From contig CM060195.1 of assembly GCA_030549335.1 (NCBI GenBank), positions 12,367,501-12,431,500 on the forward strand: DNA of 64,000 bases, in the 5' to 3' direction. Numbering within the stretch: the first letter of the stretch is position 1; every line of letters starts with the position of its first letter. Of this stretch, positions 35,101 through 46,848 are shown piece after piece. Under the pieces are notes generated by a model. The model made no database searches. It had not been told where the DNA came from and saw only the letters and a list, made by a program, of their open reading frames with translations. This stretch comes from Pontederia crassipes (Eukaryota > Streptophyta > Magnoliopsida > Commelinales > Pontederiaceae). The translations under genes and the position numbers were made by a program.

Positions 35101-35565
35101 TCTTACGCCGAAGTTGCATTGCAAGGTTATTCATCGACATCTACTCCTTACGGCCGAGGTTCATCTACTCTTACGGCCGAGCTTCATCAATTACGGCCGA
35201 ACTTTTCTCTTTACGGCCGAGGCCTCAGCCGCCCAGCTGCCATCTTCTCAAAGGCAATATTCCACCGCCATGGACCGGCCGAAGTTTTTCATCGACTTAC
35301 GTATTTATGGCCAACACTTCAGCATATGTATTACGGCCGAGAGACTTTGCGACTGACCGAGGTCTCTTCCTTACGACCGACACATATTACGATCGAGATT
35401 TAGCCGCCAATTTCACCGACGACATGTCTTTGCCTTACAGCCGAGTCATCTAGCCGACTTGGGCCGAAACTTCACCGATCGAGCCGCAACCGTCCTTTTG
35501 ACCGAGCCGCCACATTTTTGTTTTACTGATCTCTGCGAATATAACATGAGGCAATTTACGAATAT
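32168..35565 (+). mobile_element. Non-coding internal region of the LARD-like element (truncated)
   Basis: About 3.4 kb after the primer site with no gag or pol homology I can see. It is saturated with TTACGGCCGA / TCGGCCGTAA words, mixed in orientation to about 34000 and mostly TTACGGCCGAAG from 34780 to 35420. Open frames at 34366-34668 and 34753-35403 exist, but the second is a translation of the repeated word (recurring LRPKSH and YGR). The right end near 35565 is a guess from where the motif stops. No 3' LTR is present, so the element is truncated. Confidence 0.6.
32174..32191 (+). other. Primer binding site (tRNA-Asp type)
   Basis: TGGCGCCGTTGCCGGGGA, complementary to the 3' end of plant tRNA-Asp. 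It is the usual primer site of Athila/Tat-type retrotransposons and fixes the LTR end at 32167 and the plus orientation. Confidence 0.9.
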
Positions 35566-36425
35566 TTGAAGGGGACGTCACGAACGACGACATCCGAATA
35601 CTCAGCCGGCCTCACAGTCCTCACATGCATGTTCATTACAAGCATGTTTCAGAGGTTCGTTTGGGATTGCAGGAAAAAACGAGATAATAAAGCGCTGCAA
35701 AGTAGCACAAAATCCAGTGAAGAAAAAATATTCATGAACAGATATAGAAGACCGCATTTGACGTCATCTGATGATCAAGTTACGGCGTTGTTCAGATATC
35801 TATTCAGAAAAGAAATAGAAAGTCACAGATGATCAGATATCTTAATCATTATACAGCAACCTCGGCATGTCACACTTTTCCTTTCAGAGAAAGAACCCAC
35901 AAATCACACAGAAAACATGAATCTAACTGATGCCACTTTCGTCCTAGGATTCCATATATCCTCCGACTGCTGAAACGGATTACACGCCAACAACGAGTCC
36001 ATTATCCACGAGATTTCTTTTTCTTCTACTGCATCACCACAGCACGCCACATTCTCCCATGCGTTAGGCCACTTAAGGGATCAAATGAGAGCTAGTTCCA
36101 CAGCCACATATGGGCATTGGCTCGCCGTGGTTGCTTCGGAAACCGGGGAAGAAGAACAACTGCACAGAGACGCAAAGAGAAAGAATCCAGAGGTAGATTT
36201 CTTGAGAATCTTACCCATCTGCACAGGTGGCAAAAGGTAATTGGGAGAGAGGGTAGTTTGTAAAACATGTGTGCATGCTGGTGCTAAGATTGGTGTGATC
36301 AGCTTCATATCTACTGAGTTTGTTACGTGTTGGCAATCATTTTTGTGCATTTACAGCAATGCTTCTTTCAGGGTAGAGAGAGAGAGAGAGAGAGAGCCAT
36401 TTTCAATATAAAAAGAAAAAAAGGA
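35566..36425. other. Low-repeat spacer, no gene recognised
   Basis: Mixed-composition DNA unlike the flanking elements. A minus-strand open frame at 36081-36350 (89 codons) looks residue-balanced but matches no family I know. A (GA)n run lies at 36377-36396. Confidence 0.35.
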
Positions 36426-36881
36426 ATGCGTGCTTTAGGTACGTGGCGTTGTGCTGCCGATCGGAAGATGGCATCAGCGCTGTATGGCGTGCGGCGAGAG
36501 CGAAAATGGCGATCGAATCTTTTTTATGTTTCCGACGGCAACGAGCATAAGGTGAGTTTCTGCAATCCAGCAGTGCATCTGCTCGCCCAGGAATGCCATA
36601 ACACTTCATGAGTTGCTTTATCACTTACTAACTTTTACGTCTTCAAATATGGCGATGGCAAATTTGATTATTTTACTGTGAAGCATAAAGAAAAAAGTTA
36701 ATAAATTGTTTTTTTTTATTTTTCTTCGTAGCAATCTGAACGAAACGAAGAAATTAATCAACACAAGTGGAGGACTTTCGCGGTAAATAACAAAATATTT
36801 ATCAAGGACAATTTCCCACGAGGGTGCATCCCTGTTGTTGACCGGAAGAAGAAGATGATGACACTCTGGTCAAAGACATAG
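36426..36881 (+). CDS. Candidate two-exon small gene, function unknown
   Basis: Exon 1 36426-36551 starts with ATG and ends AAG before a consensus donor GTGAGT. Exon 2 36732-36881 starts after a long T-rich tract ending CTTCGTAG and runs to TAG 36879-36881. Both are phase 0 and together encode 91 basic, hydrophilic residues (for example RRERKWRSN, then DRKKKMMTLWS near the end). The 180-bp intron is T-rich, as plant introns usually are. I recognise no domain. There is no TATA box or homology support, so this may be a chance pairing or a gene remnant. An in-frame ATG at 36468 is an alternative start. Confidence 0.3.
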
Positions 36882-37000
36882 ACCTTTGAAATCGTTGGAT
36901 CACGTTGACCGACCGCCCCCACGTGTCAAATGACTTGTCGTCCCAAACAAAATAAATCTAATCTGATTAATAAATCGAGCCGAAAGTATAATCATATAGA

Positions 37001-37038
<38 letters not shown>

Positions 37039-37490
37039 GTTGATAATATCTTGAATGTGAACTTAATTGTAATTCTTTGTGATTCGGAATTGATTTATTT
37101 TCTTATCACGAGATATGTGTCAAATTTTGATGGATTAATTCATCCCAATCAGTCTGTAATACTATCATTTGTAAAATGAAGTGCACATATCATTTGTAAT
37201 CATCATTATTTCATAACAAAAAAGTCGTCGCTTCCCGAGGACGTAATTCGATTTAGAGTGAACCTCGTAAATCTTTGTGTTCTTCTGTGTTGTGCGATCT
37301 CTCTCTCTTCATAACAATATATATATGTGTGTGTCATATTTCTTAATATTTTGGTTATTAAATGTGTCACTCTAAGTTTTCAAAAAGGATATTAAAATAA
37401 TTAAATGGATTGAAAGATTTAAGAAGAGAATTTGAAAATAAATGAAAAGATAATTAGATAAAAATGATTATTTCCTCTGACCTGCCCTAA
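36882..37490. other. AT-rich spacer with (ATT)n microsatellite
   Basis: Contains TTGACCGACC followed by CACGTGTC (W-box-like and G-box-like cores, 36905-36930), but no gene starts nearby. An (ATT)n run spans 37001-37039. Otherwise featureless. Confidence 0.5.
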
Positions 37491-37494
37491 ACTA

Positions 37495-39036
37495 TCGCGA
37501 ATTACCACATCTAATTACAAACTACGAACTTCATTTTTTGGATACCTAAACTATCGTGATTTTTTCAATTTGATCTTTCCGTCCAATTCCGTCGATTTCT
37601 CCATTATTTTTCATTTTTCGCATTTGTGAAAAGTCCATTATACGCCTGCATTAGTTCACTTTTACATAAAAATTATAATAATTTTAAAAAAGAAAAAACA
37701 CGTGGGGGGGTTGCCCCCCTCCCTGTGACCTCCGGCGAGGTCACAAGGAGGGGGGCGACCCGCCCACCCCTCGCGCGAGAGGAGTGGGGGGGTCGCCCCC
37801 CTCCCTGGGACACGCCGGCAAGCGCAAGGGAAGGGGGGGGGGGGGGGTTGCCCCCCTCCCTGTGACCTCCGGCGAGGTCGCAAGGAGGGGGCGACCCCCC
37901 CCCCCCCCCCCCACCCCTCGCGCGAGGGAAGGTGGGGGGTCACCCCCCTCCCTAGGACCTCGTCGGAGGTCGCAAGGAGGGGAGCGACCACCCCACTCCC
38001 CTGCGCCAGGCCGACGAGCACAGGGGAACGAGGGGGGAAGCGGGGGTCGTGCCTCCCCACTCCTGTGTCATCATCGTCGATGCCGACGTAGGGGGGCGGT
38101 GACCCCCTTCCTTTCCCGGCGCCGGAGAGAGGGGGTGTTGCCGCCCCCCGCCCTCCTCGCGTCGTCGGCGGCGTTGACGACGACACAAGGGAGTAGCGAC
38201 CACCCCTCCCCTGCACTCACCGGCGCGACGCATGGGGGTGGGGGGTCGCCCCCTCCCAACGACCTCCGACGAGGTCGTAAGGAGGGGGGCGACCCCCCAC
38301 TCCCACCCCCCTGCGCCACGCCGACAAGCGCATGGGAAGGAGGGGGATTTGCCCCCCTCCCTATGACCTCCGACGAGGTCGCAAGGCGGGGGGCGACCCC
38401 CCCTCCCTAGGACCTCGCCGGAGGTCGCAAGGAGGGGAGCGACCACCCCACTCCCCTGCGCCAGGCCGACGAGCACAGGGGAACGAGGGGGGAAGCGGGG
38501 GTCGTGCCTCCCCCTCCTGTGTCATCGTTGTCGTCGATGCCGACGTAGGGGGGGCGGCGACCCCCCTTCCTTTCCCGGAGCCGGAGAGAGGGGGTGTTGC
38601 CGCCCCCCCCCTCGTCGTCGGCAACGTTGACGATGACACAGGGGAGCGGCGACCCCCTCCCCTGCGCTCGTTGGCGTGACACATGGGGGTGGGGGGTCGC
38701 CCCCCTCCCAACGACCTCCGACAAGGTCATAGGGAGGGGGGCGACCCCCACTCCCACCCGCCTGCGCCACGCCAGCAAGCGCAAGGGAAGGAGGGAGGGG
38801 GGTGAACTCCCCCTCGTGTTTTTTCTTTTTTAAAAAAGTATTATAATTTTTTATGTAAAAGTGAACTAACGCAGAGGTATAATGGACTTTTCACAAATGC
38901 GAAAAATAAAAAATAACGGAAAAGGTGACGGAATTGGATGGAAGGATCAAACTGAAAAAATCGCGATAGTTTAGCTACCCAAAAAATGAAGTTCGTAATT
39001 TAGAATTAGATGTGGTAACTCGCGATAGTAATAACC
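37495..39036. mobile_element. GC-rich fold-back element with long terminal inverted repeats
   Basis: CCCTAAACTATCGCGA at the left is mirrored near 39036, and the arms stay complementary for about 200 bp, including AACTTCATTTTTTGG and TAAAAGTGAACTAA blocks. The interior (about 37700-38815) is extremely GC-rich, built from GGGGGGCGACCCCCC-like words in both orientations and containing a direct duplication of about 454 bp (a block at 37953 restarts at 38407). Long open frames there are low-complexity Gly/Pro/Arg translations. No transposase; probably a non-autonomous long-TIR element. Confidence 0.75.
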
Positions 39037-39105
39037 CTAAAAAAATTAGAAGAAAAGACATGCAAGTGCTACATGGAAAAAGAATTGAGATTTGATTGGA
39101 ATCTT

Positions 39106-39413
39106 TGGGGGTGTTCACGGGTCGGGTCAAGGTCCTTTTCAGGGCCAAATCCGGCTCGGGTCGGGTGGTCGAGCACCCAATTTTCTTTTTTTAAAATTTT
39201 TTTATTTCTGTTTTATATTTTTATAATATAGAAAATATTTAATTTAATAAAAAAAGAAAATAATAATAAAATAATAAAATAATCGGGTTATCGGGTCGGG
39301 TCGGGTCAACTCGGGTTGGAAAAATCCGACCCGTACCCGACCTGACCCAAACTGGTTTGGATCGAGTCGAGCCATCGGGTTCACGGGTCGACACGACCCG
39401 CTAAACACCCCTA
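39106..39413. mobile_element. hAT-like MITE (308 bp)
   Basis: Left GGGGTGTTCACGGGTCGGG is mirrored at the right by CGACCCGCTAAACACCCC. The flanking 8-mers GGAATCTT (39098-39105) and GGAATCTG (39414-39421) match at seven of eight positions, the 8-bp TSD size of hAT elements. The sub-terminal regions repeat CGGGTCGGGT / CCCGACC words. Confidence 0.75.
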
Positions 39414-39949
39414 GGAATCTGTAGTAGTTCAACATTAGGAACTTGGATTTGAATTTAATTAAAAACATGACTAGAAAAGATAAAGAAAAAGAAAAAATAT
39501 AAATTTTATTGGCAATAGAAATATAATTAGATTAGAATTAAGAATTCAATTGAGATTGAGATTAAAAAAATAAGTTTAATGGTTAAATTAAAAGTTTTAA
39601 GGCTTATAAATATTTGAGCTAATGAAATAATATTATTTGTTATTTTAATCAAATAATTAGATGATAACATATTATTATTTAATTAAATCCAAATTTTTAA
39701 AAAAATAAAATAACAAAATAAATGTATAATTTGATTGACGTAAGTTATGGATTAAATATAAGAGATAAAGAGAGAATGTGAGTGAGGTTGTGATTAAAAT
39801 AAGAATTAAAGATTAATAATTAATAAGGGATTCTTATAAGAGGTTAAAATTAAGTGAAAATGATAAAGATTAACTCAAAATTTGAGAGGATATCTAACTG
39901 AAATCAAACTACACCAAAAAATATAAATAAAACTCAAAAGGTCATCCCA

Positions 39950-40927
39950 TTGTCGTCGTCCGTGCATGCTCGTCGTCAGAGAGGATCGTCTGGGCTTCGA
40001 ACGGGAGGAAGAGAGTGGGAGAGTGTGCGAAATAAGGAAGGTGGGAGAGAGTGCCGGAGGGAAAAAAATAAAAAAAGATGGGACGAGCGCGGGAAAAATT
40101 AGGCGGAGATTAAACGTATATTTTCAATTTTTGACAGTTTAAATCATCAGTAATATTAAAATAATAAGCGTATTACATAATTTATATTTTGTGCTTCGCG
40201 CGGCTTTATCCGTCGGAACTTTCGATGGCTCCGGTCGTGGAAAATTCTTATATACATTATTAATATTATAAAATTTATACGAGCCATATAATTTGTTAGT
40301 TTGCATTTCCCATGGCTTGAGCCGTCGGAATTGTGATGGCTCCGACCGTGGGAAAGTCTTATATACATTATTAATGGTATAAAATTTATACGAGTCATAT
40401 AATTTATTGTTTTGCATTTCTCGTGGCTTGAGCCGTCGGAACTTCCAATGACTCCGGTCGCGAAAAATTCTTATATACATTATTAATATTAAAAAATTAA
40501 TATGAGTCATATAATTTATTATTTTGCATTTTTCGTGGCCTGAGCCGTCAAAACTTCTGAAGGCTCCAACCGCGGGAAAGTCCTATATACATTATTAATA
40601 TTATAAAATTTATTAGAGTCATATAATTTATTATTTTGTGTTTCCATTGGCCGGAGCCATGGGAACCACCACTTTATAATATAAAATATATTTTTTATAT
40701 TTTCCACGCCTGGAGCCATCGAAAGATTCGACGGTTGCAGCCGTGGGAATGTCATCCCTCGCATACAAACTGAGCGATATCATATAAATTATTGTTTTAT
40801 GTTTCTCACAGTCGTAGCCGTGGAAATTTGTGACAGTGTAATAATCGTCGCAAAACCCGTCGAAACTTGCGACGGATGCACGACCGTCGATAATTGTCCG
40901 TCAAAAAATCACGATTTTCTTGTCGTG
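39950..40927 (-). mobile_element. CACTA-related element IV (one end clear)
   Basis: The right end (inverse CACGACAAGAAAATCGTGAT) is nearly identical to the left end of CACTA V (CACTACAAGAAAATCGTGAT). CGACGG / CCGTCG motifs lie inside. The left end is not recognisable as a CACTA terminus, so it is truncated or diverged and 39950 is approximate. It contains a 112-bp tandem array (next entry). Confidence 0.6.
40190..40700. repeat. 112-bp tandem array in CACTA IV
   Basis: The word (T/G)TC(T/C)TATATACATTATT recurs near 40244, 40356, 40468 and 40579, a regular 112-bp period. Each unit has an AT-rich spacer and a GGC(T/C)(T/G)GAGCCGTCGG ... GGCTCC(G/A)ACCG(T/C)GGG pair able to form a short stem. 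Confidence 0.85.
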
Positions 40928-41970
40928 TGTTGACTTCTCGTGTACACCAAGAGACATATTTTTACACAATACACTCCTTTTCTTGTCATTTTTATGTGAA
41001 TCGAGACATATTCGTGAGCAACCAACAATCAAGATACATATATTGATGACTTTTAGCGATATATACCCCAAAACTTTGTCCTATATATATGGTATATTAT
41101 ATGATCCGGCTCAATAATTACATTATAACCTTAATGATATTGATATTTGTATTGTATTGTGTTCCTTGTGGCTGAAGGATAAATAAAAAAAATTGACTAA
41201 TTGACAATTATATGGCAACTTTTATGACAATTGTATTGCAACCTAAATGGTTGATAGATAATTGAATTATGCCATTGTAGCTGATGGATAATTGATTTTA
41301 TCATCGTGGTTGATCAATGAGCTTTGTGCTCATGAATAAATTTATAATTATTAATGAGTTAATGATTATTAATTTAGGCATTCACTGATCTATTAATTGA
41401 TTAATCATAAGTGATATACAATTCATATTGATCGTTAAATTAATGGTATAGGTAATAATTATGATTGATTGATTGTTTATTGATAATTACCAGTTGTGAT
41501 GATAAGTTTTAAATTATTTATTATTAATCATATAATTGTTTATTGTTTAAATGACCCATTGTTAACTCATAATATCGTTACTTTATTATGTATTGATATT
41601 TTATTATGGATATTGAGGATGGTTCATATTGATATTCATGTGCGACCTTACATACTAAGTGTATGCTTAATGAATTTTTTTGTATTTGAATTTGTGTTGG
41701 ATGTGTATGATGATGATGATGATGATGATGATGACAGTTGCTGACTCTTTTGACAATTGACATGCACATTGAATATGAATATTGATAGAAATCAAATATT
41801 ATATGTGTAGATGCATAAGTCACATGTCATTATAAATTATATAAATAATTATAATTGAATTTTCTGTTTAATATTGATAGGGGTCAAATATTGTATCAAT
41901 CTAGATGCATAACTTACATGTCATTATAAAGTATATAAATAAATTTTGCATATGTAAATTGAGTTTTTTT

Positions 41971-42449
41971 GTTGATGTAAGTTAATATATTGACTGATCA
42001 AAATTAAAGAAAAAATTTAAGTTATTAAATTAAGAAGCCTCACGGAGAGACGAATCTCACGATACATTAAACAAGAGGGCTTAGTTAGAATGATAAGAAT
42101 TTTAGGGAATACATTTTAAATGGATGATTAAATAGCTTGTAGAAGTAGACAAGGTTCAAATTATTCAAACCTCATTTTCAGCCATTTTTCTCCCGTGGAT
42201 ACAAATATCTTCGATAATTTTTTTACTAGAAAAGAAATGCTAGTCATTTTCTATATTAATTGCAAAGACATATATGTCTATGTCATCTATCTAAAATAAG
42301 AAAAAACTGCATTTAAGAGAAAAAAATAATATTGCTATATTTCATACTCCATTGAATGTTAGCTCACTTTGTTAACAAGTTATTGCATTAAGGAATAAAA
42401 TTATTTTATTATTATTTTAACAACTCAACTTTTCAAGTAAGGACATTTA
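41971..42449. other. AT-rich spacer, nothing recognised
   Basis: No open frame, terminal repeat or known motif found. Confidence 0.5.
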
Positions 42450-43970
42450 AGTCAATTGAAGCAAATCCTAGAAAGCCATACATTATAATCTATAAAAATC
42501 TCACAAACCCTCCATCTTTCCTTTTTTCTTATTTCTCTCATTTCTCATGACGGCTACAAACTTTAAATCTTGAGATGAAAAAAAGGAGAACGTGGAGGAA
42601 GAGGAGGAAAAAGAAGAATAGGAATGGATAAAGTAAAGAATATGTAAAGGGGATCTAAATCTCTCTCTCCTATTTCAATGATTTTCATGTAATGGATTGA
42701 CATTAAGGACACCTTGTCCTCGTATTGAATTGTGATTAAGGATTGAATGAACTTAATGATTAGATCTATATAGTTTAGATGATGATCTAAGGTATTTGTT
42801 ATGTTTCATGACCTAGTTATAAAGTTATGTATGATTTTCAGGAAAACCCTAAAATAGGTTAATTCTATGATTCATGTATTTCAAACTATGATACACATAT
42901 GTTCCCTATGCCTATGATTCATGCTTGAGATGTGTTTTAATGATGTATATGTTTTGTTCATGATTTCATCTCAAAAACTTGTATTTTGGGGATTAGAATC
43001 AGATTTCTAGGATGCTGGCATCGTTGTGTCAAATTCAGGATGGTCATGAGAGAGTCAAGCACGATCATGACAAACCCAAGTCACGACCAAGACCAAGCGG
43101 ATAGGCAGATGGGCTTTCACCGTTAAATCGAGTTTCACGATCATGACGGAGTTAAGCACGATTGTGACAAATGAGTAATGAACGTGACCATTGGATGGAA
43201 ACAAAAATGTACTCGGGCGCGCTTGTGAACCAAGGGTTCACATCCATGATATACTTTAAGGATACAAAGTTCCTTGAAGTAAAGTACTACATCGGCATAT
43301 GTGCTTCCAAAGGAACAAAGTCCCTCATAAAAAATGTCTATTCCTAATGATGATTAGGAATAAAGTCCTTCAATATTATGATGTGTATTCCCTAATATGT
43401 GTTTATGACATCGAATGAAAGACAAAGATGATGATATTATGTAATGAAAATGAAATATGAAGAATACCATTTCGAAGTCTTACATGTTAAAGAAAGAAAA
43501 AAAATGAAAGAAGGTACAAAGAGATATACAGCAACACTAAGAAAATGTAAAGTAAAAATTGAAATTTAATAAGTAAGGATCAAGAATTTATAAAGAAATT
43601 CTTAAGATGTATATGATAATGAAGAAAAAAAAAATGCAATAACAGGTTATATGTCATGAATATATATATATATATATTTTATAATTTTTGCATAGGATGA
43701 TGGTTATAAAGTTAAAAAGGTATGTAAAACTATTTATATCACAATGTATATATGCTATATCAAGAATTATCTCATGTAAGGATAACCAATTCCTATTATG
43801 ATGATTATGACAGATGCATCACATTTAATATCATAACATTTATATAATCTAATTGAAAATTTCTACATTCTGAATCTATGCACACAATTAATCAAGAATA
43901 AGAATGATGACTTGCTCATGCTTAGGACTAAATAAATCTTATGATTATTAATGTAAATGATGTAATGAAG
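42450..43970 (+). repeat. Diverged relative of the solo LTR at 46849-50662
   Basis: In plus orientation it follows the same order as the minus-strand solo LTR: TATAAAAA region, GAGGAAGAGGAGGAAAAAGAAG purine tract, TATGTAAAGG, TAATGGATTGA, TTGAATTGTGATTAAGGATT, and a block of CACGAT(C/T)(A/G)TGAC-like palindromes (43030-43200). Ends are not resolved. Confidence 0.45.
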
Positions 43971-46848
43971 TCTCTGGATATTTGAGATCTCACGACTTAT
44001 TAATTGAAAAGATATTAGATAATTATTATAAAATCTTTATTAGTTATAATTTTTATATGAATTTCCGATCGTTGTACAATTATGATTCTTTTTGTAACCA
44101 TAAAAAAAATTCAAATTTGCATTCTCCACATGATCAACACTATATTTTTTCACGTAATCCTAAAACGATTTTGTACTAATAGTTTTACGAGCTACTAAGT
44201 ACTCCTTGCGGACTCTGCCATCTGCACGTATACGCGCTTCTTGGCATAAAAAGTTAAAACAAGGAACAATTCAATATCAATCCATGCATAATAAAAAAGC
44301 TCACACAATTAATAGTCCTCATCCTATTAAACGATCAGATTAGCAGTTATCCAATAATAATATTATCTTTACAATTAACTTCTTTTTTATTTCAAAGAAT
44401 TCAAATCATTTCCTGTTATTTTTCTTAGTGATATATATATATGCGGTTCAGCGATGAAAAAATGAGAGAGAGAGAGGGGGAGATGGCGATCTCGCGGGCG
44501 ATGACCTCGCGAGCGGCAGTGATCTCATGGAGGCAACGAAGATCGTGCGATGAGGTGACCTCTTCGCCTTCGATTCGGCCTTCTTCGCCTCGTTTGACGA
44601 CGACGGCGACCTCACGAGTGGCGATCTCGCCGGCGGTGATCTCACGGTGGCAACCTCGCCCCGTCCGACAAAGACGGTGCGGCGGCAAAGAAGATGGTGC
44701 GACGACTACCTCAGGGCATCACGAAGAGGGAAGAACTACGACGATCTCACAGCCACCAGACCTCGGTCCGACGGGCGATTCACGCACGATTCAGGGCAGA
44801 TTGGTAAGGATGGAGTTGGTGGTTGCCATTTCACAAAATGAGTGGTGGTTGCCGAATTGACCGTTCGTCGTGGGAGAATCGTCATACAAAAGGTTTCCTT
44901 AGGATTCACAGGTGGAGGTGTGGCCCTGTTGTGGGCAGATCGGCTACAGTTTGATGCCCTAGGTTCACATACGTCGGGTTTCCATAGGATTCGCTGGCGA
45001 ATCGAACACTTGTCATGGTCGCGAAAGCAGAGTGCGGCGGTGGGAGCTTGATCGCGGCCTAGAGAACTTTTGAACTTCAACTGGCAGAAACGCGCGCAAG
45101 GAGATCATCGTCGATCGTTCGGTATGCGCTGGCCTCCAGGCATCGATGGCCGCACGTCGCCGATTCAGAGACTAGGGCATGGGAACATCTGACGGTCGGT
45201 TTTGTGATGTTGAACCAGTGTCATCGGCCCAGTTTTGTGATGTTGAACCGCGCAAATTGTACCCGGCCGTCGGATAAATATCCGACGATTGCATAAGGGA
45301 AGAGGACAATCCTCCCCGCTTACACACATATATATATATGTTACTTAGTACTAGAAATATATTCTTGATCAACTAGTGATAACATTCCTTTTGTTCATCA
45401 TAACTCATAGGAATAAATTTTCCAAGTGTCAGCTTGTCAAACTTGTTGAAACTAACTGTTGAGGATTGGAATATTAATTAGGAAGTTAAACATTAGGAAC
45501 TGTGGATGAAAAGGATGTGAGCGAAATGGAGCTTTTTTATGAGAAAAAAAAATGCTAGTGTTAACCATTCACCAACTTGCATACCTCATTTAAGGAAGCA
45601 GCTACTTTAGAATACTCTTCTCTGTTGCTCAATTGCATCCCCCCACCCCCAACAGATATTTGGCAGGGTCCTCTTTACCTTTCTCTCTCCACCCATTAAG
45701 TGGCTGTTTAATTAAATGTTTAGATGTATACAAATCTGAACTGCTAATGAGTGCCAACCATGATGTTTCACAGTGAATTGATGCGGACTTCCACTAATTA
45801 ATGGATAATATATAAAGCCTACATGAACCTATAAAATTAATTAGCATTATTTGTTTATACCCACAAATATCTTCTTCCTAACATGTACTAAAGTTTTTAA
45901 GAATTAAACTCCTTAAAAATTAAAATATCATAAGAACCAAATTATGAAACAATTGTAACCGCCTAATACGTAAAACTAAATATAAAATAAATCGTTAATA
46001 CGTACAAGTAAATGTGATTACTTAATTAGCAAACGATCGTTTTATCTCTTTAATAGGTGGAATTAGGGGGAAAGAGTCAAAAACAGATGGAAGGACTTGT
46101 GGCGAAACCAGCAATTTGAAGATTAATAGTGACCAAGTCGCAGCAATGCGCATTATAAGTCATCATTCTTATCCCGATGCATCCAAGTCATAATTATGAG
46201 TTTTGCTTCTTTCTCAATTTCAATTTGTTTTACTTGTCCAATTATATCTTTAATCATTGTTATGATCGAAATGGAAATTAAGTAGTATTGTTAGGGTTTA
46301 GGCGTATGTTAATTAATATGATCTTCGCTAGAATTTCAGTCCTTATGATTAGTATATAATTAAGAATTGCTTGCTATTTCAATGAATTTTGACATAATAT
46401 TGCGCCTAGGAATTTTATAAATATTTTACCAAACAGCTATTAACTTCAAGTTACATTTCAGTTCTCAGTGTAACAATTTGTTTTTTTTTTTCATTAATTT
46501 TACCATATATGGTCCTGGGCATTTTTCAAAAAAATGGAAAATCGCTACTAAAAAAGCTATAATTTCCAAAAAATGTTTTTAGAACTAAGATATCATTTTT
46601 CAAATGAATTTATTTATTTTACGTGCATAATTAAATAGACTCATTATCGTCGGTGGATTTTCTACTTTCCCCGAGCATTTAAAAAATGTAATAGTTTTCG
46701 CTCGTTGTGGAAAGAGGACGCAGGCCACAGGCTTCTAGTAATTAAATATACAATAATTCCTATTGTCAGCATAAATTTGAAATATATCATTGAAATCTTT
46801 TTTTCCTACGTAAGAATAATTAGTCTCCAGATTAATCAAAACAATAAA
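43971..46848. other. Intergenic spacer, no gene recognised
   Basis: Mostly AT-rich. A GC-richer island at 44440-45330 has overlapping short frames on both strands, none with a family I can name confidently. A short TA run lies at 45332-45340. Nothing recognised from 45400 to 46848. Confidence 0.45.

Larger units (their letters stand above)
39414..41970 (+). repeat. Old interspersed repeat (possible LTR), copy 2, with CACTA insertion
   Basis: Shares block order with 22143-24718: AT-rich start with TTTTATTGG(C/G), an AATATAAATAAAACTCAAAAGG region, then after the CACTA insertion GCGATATATACCCCAAAACT, TTGTCCTATATATATGG and GATGGATAATTGA words. A (GAT)n run lies at 41707-41734. No coding potential. 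Confidence 0.45.

Noticed and set aside
34753..35403. 217-codon plus-strand frame with recurring LRPKSH and YGR
   Set aside because: The repeats come from the TTACGGCCGAAG DNA word read in frame; a second overlapping frame is equally open, and no gag or pol similarity is visible.
37626..38833. Several long overlapping open frames on both strands
   Set aside because: They translate a GC-rich simple-sequence core into Gly/Pro/Arg/Ser-rich strings in nearly every frame; stop codons are just rare at this composition.
44842..45051. Frame with a GGGVALLW-like stretch resembling a LINE endonuclease
   Set aside because: Only a few residues match, with no further endonuclease or RT motifs on either side; too weak to annotate.
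44691..45060. Possible host gene in the GC-rich island at 44.4-45.3 kb
   Set aside because: Open frames overlap on both strands, no splice-consistent chain or domain could be built.
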